This document shows, one piece after another, positions 46,260 to 55,554 of a DNA stretch of 64,000 nt (position 1 is the stretch's first letter; each line of letters begins with the position of its first letter). The stretch is from Hysterangium stoloniferum (lineage: Eukaryota > Basidiomycota > Agaricomycetes > Hysterangiales > Hysterangiaceae), in contig WHVD01000134.1 in assembly GCA_015178975.1 (NCBI GenBank), positions 124,001 through 188,000 of the forward strand, read 5' to 3'. The translations under genes were made by a program, and so were the position numbers. The notes below the pieces were generated by a model. It worked only from the letters and a program-made list of their open reading frames with translations, ran no database searches and was not told the origin of the DNA.

Positions 46260-47860
46260 TGACACCCTTGCAGGTGCTACGGTGATTGGATCCGGTGTAA
46301 CAAATGGTTGGGGATGTCTAATGTGGCCCGTGATTGTATTCCGGGGAAGCCTTTGAGGAAGTCGGTGATATGGCCTCGGGAAAGGGCATCTGTGATGTTC
46401 TCTCTGGATGGTACAAATTCGGCTCTTAGTTGTATTCAATTTGTGGCTAACAGTTTGTAAATTTCTTTTAGAATCATGTTTGTCTCCTTGTTGCGTGACC
46501 GGCCTTTGTTCACCACTGCAATGACACCACTGTTGTCCGAACGCACCAAGAAAACTGAATTGGACTGGTTGCGTCGATGCATCGCCCCAGACTGTAACGC
46601 CATCCTCAGCCCCAACTCTACAGCGACTGCTTCTGCCCATCCGATGTCGCATTGGCGATGTGGGCCCACTTCGAAACCAGGGGCCCACTTCCACACTGCC
46701 CACTGGGTGCCGACTATGATGCCCAATCCAAATGATGTACTGGCATCCCCCCACCACCCTATGTCGATCGGATCCACTGATGCGATGGGGAGCTCGTTTG
46801 GCAAGTGCCGCAATATGAAGTAAACCCATGACATATCTGCTTGCAATGCTGGGCTTGGGGGGAATGATGCTCTTCGTGATGTGAAACCACGTGCGAATGT
46901 GGATATAGAGCGTAGAAAAGGTTTTATCCATGGGAAGATGGATGCCGCGTGGACCAACTTCCCATGTAGCCTCTCCGCCTCGTTTGCTGAGAATTGATGC
47001 TCCTCCTGGGCCCATCGTTTGACTAGCTCCAGTGTCGCCTCGAGTTTCTCCTTCGGCATTGCTACGGTTTTGGCCTCCAAGTCCCATATGAAGCCTATGT
47101 ATTTCTGTACTGACGAAAAAGGTCTTGTTTTGCTCTCGCTCCAGGGTACACCAAATTGTGCTGTCAATGCAATGAAGTCGTTTTCTGTCCAAACCTGCCC
47201 TGGCAAACGAATGGCCAGGAAATCGTCTACCCACTTTAGCAACCACCCGAAGCCTGCCTTTCGGTACAAGGCAATCAGCATATCTGCAATACTCCCGAAT
47301 ACACCTGCACTCGAGGCTAAGCCAAATGCGACCGCCCGATCGACGTATACTAGGCCATCCCAGAAGACGCAGCATGCGTTCTGCTGATCTGGTCGTATGG
47401 GTGTCATCCGGTACGCTGCAGAAATGTCGAAGGTGGCAGCCATGGAACCTTCTGGCAGAGATAATATCAATGCCGCCGCATCTGCAAAGGTGCCCCATTC
47501 TGTTGGGAAGTCGTCGGGATTTATGCGACTGTTTATGGAGGAATGTATCGGGTCGTCTCGGGGAAATGATAGGTCTTGTATCATGCGGTACGTGCTTGAA
47601 TTCGGTTTTGGGATCAGCCCCAGGGGAGAGGTCTGAAATGGTCCTATGGCTTGCTCCAGTTCCTCTGGTGTAAAGCCCCTGGAGTAGCGGCCAATCTTTT
47701 GTTCGCTTGCTATATACTTGGTTATAAATTCTGTGTCCACTAAGGAGGATCTGTGATTTTCGAAAAATGGCTGTACGTGATATGTGCTCTTTCAGTCCGA
47801 TGTCAAATCCATTATTCAAACCTGCTATAATATTCTGCCAGTCTTGCAATATACCATATT
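46260..47860 (-). CDS. Ngaro-2 reverse transcriptase / RNase H
   Basis: The RT frame is open at 46436-47770. Blocks: PLGLIPKPNSSTYRMIQDLS, ATFDISAAYRMTP (first catalytic Asp), WVDDFLAIRLP (VDD box), then RNase H IGWWGDASTSFG, WAEAVAVELGLR and VRSDNSGVIAVVNKG. A TGA at about 46431 cuts the RNase H tail; the sequence continues as FVPSRENITDALSRGH, and Ngaro-1 has CGA at that codon. The N-terminal RT part (LSKYGILQDWQNI, NNGFDIGLKEH) is in the recombinase frame and joins by a +1 shift near 47755 at CATTTTTCGAAAATC. It copies element RNA to DNA in live elements. Confidence 0.85.
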
Positions 47861-47916
47861 TACTCAATATACGTGCCGCGCCGACAGGGTCGAGCGGCGT
47901 TGTGACCCATCTCGGG

Positions 47917-49434
47917 TCAGAGTTTCCTGCAGGCTCCTGCTCCGTGGGTATCCTCGAAGCAGATGCTGCACATGTGGGTGTTGGTGCAGTTGGTGCCCCA
48001 CCTGCACTGAGATTCAAGTGCCCAGCCGAAACAAAACTGCTTGCCATCAGGGGCTGTGAGGGCGTGTTTATTTTTGGCTCCTCGTGCGATTGAGGCGGGA
48101 TTCTTTCCTGATGTAGTACGCTTTGATTGGCAGTCAGCGGGCAGGTGGCCTTGGACTCCACATCGAAAACAATGTGAGGAGTCCCTGTCAGTGCGCGGTC
48201 TCTTTCGTGGAGATCCGGCTGGGGAGGGGGACTCTGCTGGCCATGAGCGCTTGGGTGGTGCCATTGAGGTCTGGGACACCTTTGCTGACCGAAGTGCTGT
48301 TCGAGTCAATATGATCGTCAGCGCCTCGGGATCTAAACAGCCTAAGTCATGAGACAGGTTGCGGGCAGCCGCCTCCCGTTGTTGAACATCATAGTCCATG
48401 GCAACATCCCAACTATGTGACTTCGCAATCGATGTCACAATCGCATGGTGGGCCGCTAACGCATTGGCTCTTTGGACACCACCATGGACTCGAGTGCGGT
48501 CAACTGCCGCCATTGCTGCTGCTAACCAGTCGATTATACTGATGCCCTTCTCATTCTCACGGTCCAGCCCTCTGGCAATGATGCCACCAGATGGTGAAAT
48601 GATAAACTCCTCTGCTCCTTTCTCTGCTCTTCGCCGCGCCTCGGAGGTGAGGGAGATGTAAGGAACGTAGTGAAGGTTCTTAAAGGCTTCCTCCACCTTG
48701 CATGGGATTGCTGAAAAATAAAAAAAGGAAGGGGGAGTATGAGCATGATGATTGTATAGACACCACAGAATCGAAGCTGTCACAATGCACGGCATGCATT
48801 CCACAATGCCGTCAAACTGCTGTAGCATATGGCATGCATTCCACAATGCCATCGCACTGTCTGTGAACTGCGACATGCCTTCCGCAATGCCATTGGACTG
48901 TCTGGACAGTCCACATGTGAAATCATGCAGACCGGCCGTCCATCTGTGAGATAAGGAAAGGGTGGACTTACGAATCTCTAAAGGGTTGGCCTTAAACCCG
49001 GGTATAATCTCAGGAATTGGGGCCTTCCTGTTGGTTCGGGACTCGCTAGTGGGTGAAGGTATGTTCCTGGCCCGCTGTAGTGCCTCTGGATCGAGGAACA
49101 ACCTTGTCACAGCCGGGGCTGCTTCAGTTGCACTTCGTCCGTCCAGGTCACCAGGGCTAGCTTCATTTGATAGACTATGTTTGTGCGCCAATAGCCGGGC
49201 TATTTGCGCATCCAGTAGTTCAATCTCGGAAGGTGGTGGGTGTTGGCCTACCCTCTGTAAATCGCAGTTGGTGCCAGCCCCTTCAGATAGCGGTAATGAT
49301 GACGGATCCGGCCTTGGATTCGCGTCCGCTGGGGCAGTTTCCACTTGTGCCCCTGTGGGAGGTGGGTTCGTCTCACCGTTCAGATTTATACCTAAGTGCG
49401 CAAACACCCCTTGTGGCAAGGCTCCAGACGTCAT
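47917..49434 (-). CDS. Ngaro-2 gag, two exons
   Basis: ATG at 49434 (MTSGALPQGVFAHLG). The inferred intron 48971-48711 (ATTC/GTAAGT...TTTTCAG/CAATCC, 261 nt) gives a 418-residue product with the join LEIP/IPCKVEEAF, the same as in Ngaro-1. The intron is a multiple of three and has no stop, so the unspliced frame also stays open (505 residues). C-terminal zinc knuckle CFRCGVQGHLPADC, then a second Cys/His cluster (CFGWALESQCRWGTNC, CSICFEDTHGAGAC). It would package element RNA. The frame is intact; the last 245 nt overlap the frame leading to the recombinase. Confidence 0.85.
   Translation of the reverse strand: MTSGALPQGVFAHLGINLNGETNPPPTGAQVETAPADANPRPDPSSLPLSEGAGTNCDLQRVGQHPPPSEIELLDAQIARLLAHKHSLSNEASPGDLDGRSATEAAPAVTRLFLDPEALQRARNIPSPTSESRTNRKAPIPEIIPGFKANPLEIRKSTLSLSHRWTAGLHDFTCGLSRQSNGIAEGMSQFTDSAMALWNACHMLQQFDGIVECMPCIVTASILWCLYNHHAHTPPSFFYFSAIPCKVEEAFKNLHYVPYISLTSEARRRAEKGAEEFIISPSGGIIARGLDRENEKGISIIDWLAAAMAAVDRTRVHGGVQRANALAAHHAIVTSIAKSHSWDVAMDYDVQQREAAARNLSHDLGCLDPEALTIILTRTALRSAKVSQTSMAPPKRSWPAESPSPAGSPRKRPRTDRDSSHCFRCGVQGHLPADCQSKRTTSGKNPASIARGAKNKHALTAPDGKQFCFGWALESQCRWGTNCTNTHMCSICFEDTHGAGACRKL
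48711..48971 (-). other. Spliceosomal intron in Ngaro-2 gag
   Basis: GTAAGT donor and a pyrimidine-rich TTTTTTTATTTTTCAG acceptor. The location matches the Ngaro-1 intron 32162-32495 to the base in the coding sequence. The interior contains three GGCATGCATTCCACAATGCC-like repeats (about 48785-48895), which are not in Ngaro-1. Confidence 0.8.
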
Positions 49435-49499
49435 AAGTGCGAAGTGAAATAAAAGGAAGAATTAATGAATGATAATCCGTGAAAGGATGCGAAATTTTA

Positions 49500-49622
49500 G
49501 ATACTGTACTGACAAAGATGTCGTAGGAAACAAAAGGCGTGCGACTCCTTCATACGCTCGGCTGGACGTTGAGTGCCGAACTACTCCCGGCACGCAGGGA
49601 TCGTGCGGCACTCGATACTATA
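49500..49622 (-). repeat. Ngaro-2 A-type terminal repeat
   Basis: Matches the inner two thirds of the Ngaro-1 A repeat, with the inverted words GAGTGCCG and CGGCACTC. The first 60 bp inside differ. Confidence 0.75.
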
Positions 49623-50051
49623 CTAGGTGTCCAGCCTCCCCAGAGGCCAGGCACATCCCGCCGGCATACACATCTCTTCCTTATCTATCTATCTCTAAGC
49701 CAAATCTTCTTACAGACATTCTAGGCTAGCCCATGTATAGATAGTATAGTTCCGGTGTACCATAAACGCACTGGCGCTTCGAGCACCTAGATTGAATCTC
49801 TCTCTCTTTCATGTATCTAGCGAACCCCACTACCCATATCCGAGATTTATCAATTCCGGCCATTTGTATCCTTACACTTCTAACGTTATGCAGCCAATCC
49901 ACCGCAGTTGGGACCAATCCCGAGTATTCATTTGATTGGCTGGATAGCCGCTTGATGACCACATCACGGTGAAGCATCTACATGACATTTTTAGCAGACC
50001 GTACAAAGTTCATGCCGGACCGACCCACGACTTCTGTTTACTTCCTCCCTC
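49623..50051. other. Intergenic, promoter side of the dehydrogenase gene
   Basis: About 430 bp with no coding motif. A TATCTATCTATCT tetranucleotide run is near 49682. It should include the promoter of the gene starting at 50052. Confidence 0.45.
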
Positions 50052-51290
50052 ATGTCTTCCGGAAAGTCCAAAGGAGCAGCCATCGTAACGGGCAGTGGGC
50101 AAGGCATTGGGCGCACAATTGCGCTTAAACTTGCTGACGATGGATATGACATTGCTTTGAACGATCTTGCATCCAATTTTTCCGCTCTCGAAGGGGTGGC
50201 AGAAGAGATTAGAGCGAAAGGCAGAAAGGCTATAGCTATTGTTGCAGATGTGAGTCAGGAGCAAGATGTTCAAACACTGGTCGATAGGACTGTAGCGGAC
50301 CTGGGGGACCTTTACGTTGTGAGTTGTTAATAATAACGCAGGGGTCCATCTGGCCATCCAATGAATGCCTTGATTATATAGATGGTAGCGAATGCCGGAA
50401 TTGCTACTCCCAACGTTAGCCTCGTTGACAGTATGTCAAGCATCCTCTAGCTGTAATTCAACATAACTCTGTCCTTCACAGCGTCCCTTCAAACATGGGA
50501 GCGCTTTATATCAATTAATTTGACTGGCGTATTCCTCTGTTACAGAGCAGCAGCGAGACAGATGCTCAAGCAGAAACGTGGCGGGCGTATCATCGGTAAG
50601 GCTTCATTACAAACTGCTACCCAAGGATGCTTAAGCTGGGAGCAGGGGCAAGCTCAGTTTGTGGCAAACAGGGTTAGTCTGAAGGTCGCATGTTCATTTG
50701 TACCCTGGACTACAGGTTCTTCAGGGTATCCTTTCAGTTCTGCATATTGTACAACCAAGTTCGGTGTCCGAGGATTAACCCAATCCTTGGGTGAGCATAT
50801 CCATAATGTTTTTCCACAACACTTAACATCTACCATGTCGCCATTTTACCAGCGAGTGAATTAGCTAAAGACAATATCACTGTCAATGCTTACGCCCCAG
50901 GATATATTGACACCCCACTCCGTAAGCTTGTATTCCTTTTTATATAACAATCATAGTGACGGAGAGTCATCAAGTGCTCAATGCAGGGCGGCAAGGCGCT
51001 AAGACTGCAGAGGAAGAAAAGCAAGGTATTGAGGCTGTAGCCAAGATGGTTAGTGCATTTATGTCCCGACGACATGTCGCCTTACTACCCCATGGCAGGC
51101 TCGAAACAGCTGTCCCATGGATAGAATAGGCACGCCTGACAATGTTGCTGCATTGGTATCATACATCGTATCCGACCAGGCCGATTTTATGACAGGTAAG
51201 TCCTCTATGTTCAATATTTTCTTCATTAATCCCATTCACCGCTGAATAGGGCAATCACTCTCCATAAATGGGGGGATGTTCTATGATTAA
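50052..51290 (+). CDS. Short-chain dehydrogenase/reductase (diacetyl/acetoin reductase-like)
   Basis: Nine inferred exons give 274 residues: 50052-50318, 50382-50430, 50482-50595, 50636-50656, 50716-50790, 50853-50921, 50957-51048, 51099-51195, 51250-51290; all phases fit. Rossmann cofactor motif TGSGQGIG near residue 13, IVADVS around 66, NAG (VANAGIA) around 92, catalytic YxxxK as AYCTTK around 155, NAYAPGYIDTP near 187, and a C-terminus DYMTG-like region (ADFMTGQSLSINGG) typical of classical SDRs close to acetoin (diacetyl) reductases. It uses NAD(P)H to reduce a carbonyl; the substrate is inferred only. The 21-nt exon 4 is the least certain: it supplies GSRGKL before the YxxxK motif. Confidence 0.88.
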
Positions 51291-51966
51291 TGGTTTTCGA
51301 GCGCATGTGTGCAGAGATACTTTTGTAACAAGAACGGATACAATGTACGCATTTTTTTCTGAGGTAACAGCACCGATGGACATAAAGGCGGCGAGAAATA
51401 AATTCCGGAATCTGGATAACGTACGTATGAGTGACGAGGGACTGATGACCTACCACCAACGATGGCCTTTTGCTGACACCACCCACCCAGGCTCGGTGAC
51501 CAATCTCCTCTGGTGCGAAGGACTTAGGTGTATGTTTTAAAATACAGACACACGTAATTTACAGTAATGTTAAAATCATGTTGAACCAGACAGATAATAG
51601 TAATAGGTCTTAGTAGCAACTTGTAGTTTACCACGCGTAACTGCATTCCCCCGGATGGAGATGATGTTCCGTGTCAGATAATTTATATCTCTTATTTCCG
51701 AAGCACGTTCTGATCTAAGTGACGTCGTTACGAAGAAATGGTTAAGTTCTTGATACGCGGTAATATTTCGCCACAAATGCCCTCGCGCCAGCTAAATGGC
51801 GATGATATCGTCCTCCAATAACGACGTTCGAAACGCCTCTTATGACATTTTCGTAGTATCCACCCCCGCATTCACACCGTCTGATCTGTGTATGAGGAGA
51901 GATGAAAGGGAAAAGAGGTATCAATAGAGCTGTTCGCCTAATGCTGTTACCTACCAATTACCTAAA
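51291..51966. other. Intergenic stretch, no gene
   Basis: Only short frames without motifs. 3' flank of the dehydrogenase gene, then about 600 bp of unique-looking sequence up to the solo LTR. Confidence 0.45.
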
Positions 51967-52155
51967 TAAAGATATACGAGTGTAGATAGTTGTTGCTATT
52001 ATTCTTTACGCTAATTCTTGTATATATAAATGGTACAGGTGGATAGAGTTTATCCACTAAGTGGATCGATACATCATAAATTGCATCACCTATTGTATCA
52101 TATGCGCGGCTCCACTCGTTCCAGTGCCTATACCTTCAACGCTCGTATCTCAATA
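51967..52155 (-). repeat. Solo copia LTR (family D), TSD CTAAA
   Basis: 189 bp matching the LTRs at 35222 and 41909, flanked by perfect CTAAA (51962-51966, 52156-52160). The duplication defines the true family D ends (minus strand TATTGAGATA...). Confidence 0.92.
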
Positions 52156-52740
52156 CTAAAATATGGAGCCTCCTCCCATATTCTTTTTCCCAAGCGGTGA
52201 TTCAGAAAGGCACGGCTGTGGTTTGACATGTTGATAACTGATTCACACATATTAATATGTAACTTACATGCTCAATTGTATAGTCAAGACTGATGTGTAA
52301 AGTTCCTTATAATAGTCTTAAACAACCTTTCCCCACATCTTTTCTAAATAGCTACTATTAGTGCATCTTATAATATTTACAGAGATAACACCTACATATC
52401 ACAGAAAGCTTCAATGCAAGATGCTCCCCCCATTAGAACATCTACATGTCTCCATCCAGACCTCTCCAGTTGGCGCTGCTGGTCTTCAAAGCAGCAGAGA
52501 AAGTAGTCGACTTGTATTAAATGTCCGACTCATGTCAAATAGGGGTGTTTGGCCCTGAAAACACAGAGCTGGTTGCGCACATTCAATATAGTCAACTACT
52601 ATCCACAGGTAGGATGGCCGTTCAAGCCTCAAACCTGCTGTTGATAAGAAAATCTTCTGGACATACATAGATTCAGCTGCCTTGAGTCCACAATGCACTG
52701 TTTGAGGATGGAGTGACTGGTTGGTGATAATTCAAAGTGC

Positions 52741-53496
52741 TGTTAAGAACAGAAAACTGACTGATGTTGGTAGACTGATGGGGACCAAATGGAAGGACTT
52801 GGCTTCAGCTTATATGCTGCACCTTCACAAGTTACCATCAGGTGTCTTTAAATTTTGGGCAGGTGGAAAACTAGTCCTGTCAGATAATCCTCTCAGTAAG
52901 TCACTGATTGGAAGCCGAAGGATAAGTTGAGGGTTGGGTTGAAGGGTTGGAAACCAAGAGTGAGCGAGCACAAGCAGAGGTGGAGAGTGGGATGTTTAGA
53001 GTGAAACTATGAGAGTTGTTTTGGAGTGTTCTGAGTTGATATTCTGATTGCCTTGTAGCTACATTACAGTTGGACTTAAATACTAGTTATCAGTGTCTTG
53101 AAATACTAACTAAGGTAAGAGTGGGAATGTCCAATTAGTGACAAATAAACTTGACTAGGAGCCAGAAGGTTACAATAAGATCAGAAGCCATGATTAACTG
53201 AGAGCGGGATTACGAGAAAATGAAATAGTCCAAAAGCTACAAGTATATAGGAGCATATGTGAAACATAGAATAGAATGGATCATCATAAATAAAAAGGGG
53301 ACATATCAAAGCATAACCAGATGGTACAAGCATAACTTGACAGGGGCATAAATGGGGTTTGATTGCTGTGTCAGTGTGCCAATGGTTGCCAATATGATGA
53401 CTTGGCTAATAACTTAAAATGCAGGCAGACAATAGTATCATCAGGGACCATCGGGTTGTGACAGGGTTGTGACAGGGTTGTGACACAGTCGTAACA
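52741..53496 (-). repeat. Solo LTR, family B copy 5, TSD AGTGC
   Basis: 756 bp in minus orientation (plus strand TGTTAAGAAC...GTCGTAACA), with perfect AGTGC on both sides (52736-52740, 53497-53501). Three tandem GTTGTGACAGG-like words are near its outer end (53455-53490). Confidence 0.93.
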
Positions 53497-53610
53497 AGTG
53501 CCTTTGTTGCATCTACAGCTGTGTCAGCCTTCCCAGAGCTGATAAGACATTATGCAAAATAGATGTTGACCATAGAGAGTTTGAAAGGGTGACCACCAAA
53601 GGCCTTAGAT

Positions 53611-53770
53611 ATTAGAATAAAGAAGGGAGGTGGATGTGAGACACAAGAAGTGTGAGAGCTCAGACACAGACACAGACACGAACGAGCGAATGCAAATTTC
53701 ACCAGCGCGCACTACGGACCCACAATGGTACATAACTTGTAACTACTGTGCCGAGTCACTAAATCTAACA
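53611..53770 (-). repeat. 3' LTR of the young gag-only element
   Basis: 160 bp, plus strand TATTAGAATAAAG...AAATCTAACA; contains three CAGACA words and the CGAACGAGCGAATG version of the single variable site. Confidence 0.93.
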
Positions 53771-53823
53771 CTCCCACCTGATGAGACACATATCTAAGTA
53801 ATAACTCCCACCAGACAAAATAC

Positions 53824-54801
53824 TCAAACCCTAAGAATAAATCTGGGGGGACTAGAAGAAGGAGATGAGGGTGGTGAAGACCTGTATGAATATTGATTAA
53901 CAATGGTGGAAGATAAAACTTGTTCTGTTTGATGAGCAGTGTTGGTAGAGGAGGAGGCAAAATATGGTGGCTTTGGAGGACCACTTATAACCCATTCCCT
54001 GACTTCTCGGGGCATGTTGTAGACACAAAATGCAGCAATATGACCTGGGCGACCACAACGGTGACAGTGACCTTCATTGGTAGGATCACACCAATGAAAA
54101 CCTTTGTCATCTTCTAAAATAGATGGTGGAGTAGTGTCTGACCTAGAAAACTGACCAGGTTGTTTTCGAATATTCCCGTGTTTTGGACCAGCTGCATATG
54201 CAACATCGATCGGCTCAGATTTGATGGCAATGGCAGAGGAAGCTGAACCAATGAGAATCCCTTTGGTATCAGAAAGAGAGGGTTCAGATTTGGCAGTGAG
54301 AATGGAAGTACGAATGGTGTGGTAGGAAGGGTGAAGGTTCATGAGGAGGACATCCAATGTTTGACAATCATCGATAACACAACCTAAAGATATGAGGTTC
54401 TGGCGAGCACTTTCAATAGCATGGATGTAAATGTCGATGGATTTAGAAGGATCATGCTCGATATGATAGAAATCCTCACGACATTTGAAACGACGAGCCA
54501 TTGTAGACCTCTGGAAGCGTTCCCTCACTGCTTTCCAAGCAGCTAAACCTGAAGTCTGCCCTATAACCAAATACTGCAACTCATCACTAATAGTAGACCA
54601 GATGATGGCTGCCATTTGCTTATCTGTTTGCACAGAAGCAGTAGGAGATGTGGGAGCCACAGTATCATCATCATCTGTAATCCAAAAAGCACCAGCACCT
54701 AAAAAGACCATAGACATTGCATCTCTCCATTTGGAATAATTGTCTTCTGTAAGGAGAGGAACTTTGGCTATGATAGGAGTGAGGAAGTTGGGCAAAGACA
54801 T
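53824..54801 (-). CDS. Intact copia-type Gag (325 residues)
   Basis: ATG at 54801; uninterrupted to 53824. N-terminal LTEDNYSKWRDAMSMVF is the copia gag start block (about residues 17-33). The middle part (AAWKAVRERFQRSTMARR, about 87-104, and DVLLMNLHPSYHTIR, about 148-162) is UBN2-like. The CCHC zinc knuckle CHRCGRPGHIAAFC lies near 244-257, followed by a Ser/Pro-rich tail. Such Gag proteins form the particle and bind RNA. It ends where protease would begin in a complete element. The only gene of its element. Good ATG and a frame free of stops suggest it is still selected or very young. Confidence 0.9.
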   Translation of the reverse strand: MSLPNFLTPIIAKVPLLTEDNYSKWRDAMSMVFLGAGAFWITDDDDTVAPTSPTASVQTDKQMAAIIWSTISDELQYLVIGQTSGLAAWKAVRERFQRSTMARRFKCREDFYHIEHDPSKSIDIYIHAIESARQNLISLGCVIDDCQTLDVLLMNLHPSYHTIRTSILTAKSEPSLSDTKGILIGSASSAIAIKSEPIDVAYAAGPKHGNIRKQPGQFSRSDTTPPSILEDDKGFHWCDPTNEGHCHRCGRPGHIAAFCVYNMPREVREWVISGPPKPPYFASSSTNTAHQTEQVLSSTIVNQYSYRSSPPSSPSSSPPRFILRV

Positions 54802-54890
54802 GATGCTGGTAGAGTGATGCTACGGGTGGTGGTGAAGTGATAGGGCTAACAAGAAGAAGTTTGGTTTGAAATTTGGTGTTATTTAGTAAG

Positions 54891-54908
54891 AGCCGGGGCC
54901 CATAACCT
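54891..54908 (-). other. Primer-binding-site-like motif
   Basis: GGTTATGGGCCCCGGCTC on the minus strand, adjoining the 5' LTR. The first 12 bases equal the motif beside the copia LTR at 41909. Confidence 0.65.
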
Positions 54909-55068
54909 ATTAGAATAAAGAAGGGAGGTGGATGTGAGACACAAGAAGTGTGAGAGCTCAGACACAGACACAGACACGAACGAGTGAATGCAAATTTCAC
55001 CAGCGCGCACTACGGACCCACAATGGTACATAACTTGTAACTACTGTGCCGAGTCACTAAATCTAACA
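54909..55068 (-). repeat. 5' LTR of the young gag-only element
   Basis: 160 bp. The one difference from the 3' LTR is CGAGTGAATG here against CGAGCGAATG there, a CpG to TpG type change. Confidence 0.93.
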
Positions 55069-55216
55069 TTAGAAAGGTGGGAATCATATTAGAGTGAAGT
55101 TTAGAGATATGTAGTAGCAAAGCCATAGCCAGTAGGAACTGAAATATGTTTGGCAGAATAGCCAGTATCAAGTAGAGAAAGGATCTCATGCTGGGCAGCA
55201 GGGAAAAGGAGATGCA

Positions 55217-55554
55217 TAGTTGGAATTAGGAGAGTCTTAGCTGTGAGAGTCCTTTGACTTATACTTTAGCATAACATGATCACATAACATGTTGAAAAAA
55301 TATAAACAAGTGCAAACAATCAACATAGTCACATGATTTTCATGCAAGAGTCTCTCAGCAACAAAAGGTATCCAATGAATCTTCCAAATGAAAATATTCA
55401 AATTTTTACCATATATGGAGATTACATGATGACACCATGTTATATCAAACTATGCATGATAGAGCATCTTGACAAATATTTTGGTGATTTTTACTATTTT
55501 ATCTACTGAGGTATAAGGTATATAAGTTGAAACTGCAAAACATTGGATACACTT
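55217..55554. other. AT-rich flank of the Tc1-like remnant
   Basis: No coding sequence. Contains CACATGATTTTCATG-like and ATAACATG words that may belong to the end of the Tc1-like element, but terminal inverted repeats were not identified. Confidence 0.35.

Larger units (their letters stand above)
44930..49622 (-). mobile_element. Ngaro-2: tyrosine-recombinase retrotransposon, coding part well preserved
   Basis: Minus-strand element with gag (47917-49434), RT/RNase H (about 46260-47740) and tyrosine recombinase (from 45075). The right edge (about 49500-49622) matches the Ngaro-1 A repeat (GCGTGCGACTCC, GAGTGCCGAACTACTCCCGG, GTGCGGCACTCGA) and the left edge (about 44935-45034) matches the B repeat (GGTTGGGTA..., TTAGCTCTCCGCGT, GAAGACTCGCCGCTCACC). 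No A2 or B2 copy was found to the left, so the 3' end appears incomplete. The outer limits are approximate. Confidence 0.88.
53611..55068 (-). mobile_element. Young gag-only copia-type LTR element, TSD TTAGA
   Basis: 1458 bp. LTRs of 160 bp at 54909-55068 (5') and 53611-53770 (3') differ at one base by eye. Perfect TTAGA duplication (53606-53610, 55069-55073). On the minus strand: LTR, primer-site-like GGTTATGGGCCCCGGC directly abutting, an intact gag frame (54801-53824), about 50 bp with a purine-rich AGGTGGGAG tract, then LTR. No room for pol. The near-identical LTRs point to recent movement, which must have used enzymes from another element. Confidence 0.93.
52400..55216 (-). pseudogene. 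Tc1/mariner-like transposase remnant split by two insertions
   Basis: The minus strand starts near 55216 with a helix-turn-helix of Tc1 type (AAQHEILSLLDTGYSAKHI, then GYGFAT). It is cut at 55069-55073 by the gag-only element, resumes at 53610 (FGGHPFKLSMVNIY, SSGKADTAVDATKA), is cut again by a family B LTR, and resumes at 52740 (TNQSLHPQTVHCGLKAA). Removing the two inserts rejoins the frame across each duplicated target site. Several stops show it was dead or has decayed since. The catalytic DDE part was not identified with confidence. Confidence 0.65.

Noticed and set aside
45075..48161. A single 1028-residue functional protein
   Set aside because: Only the last third has domain motifs; the middle is the alternative frame of RT/RNase H. 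It opens on GTG, and no start of the recombinase is proven, so it is reported as an overlapping frame rather than one protein.
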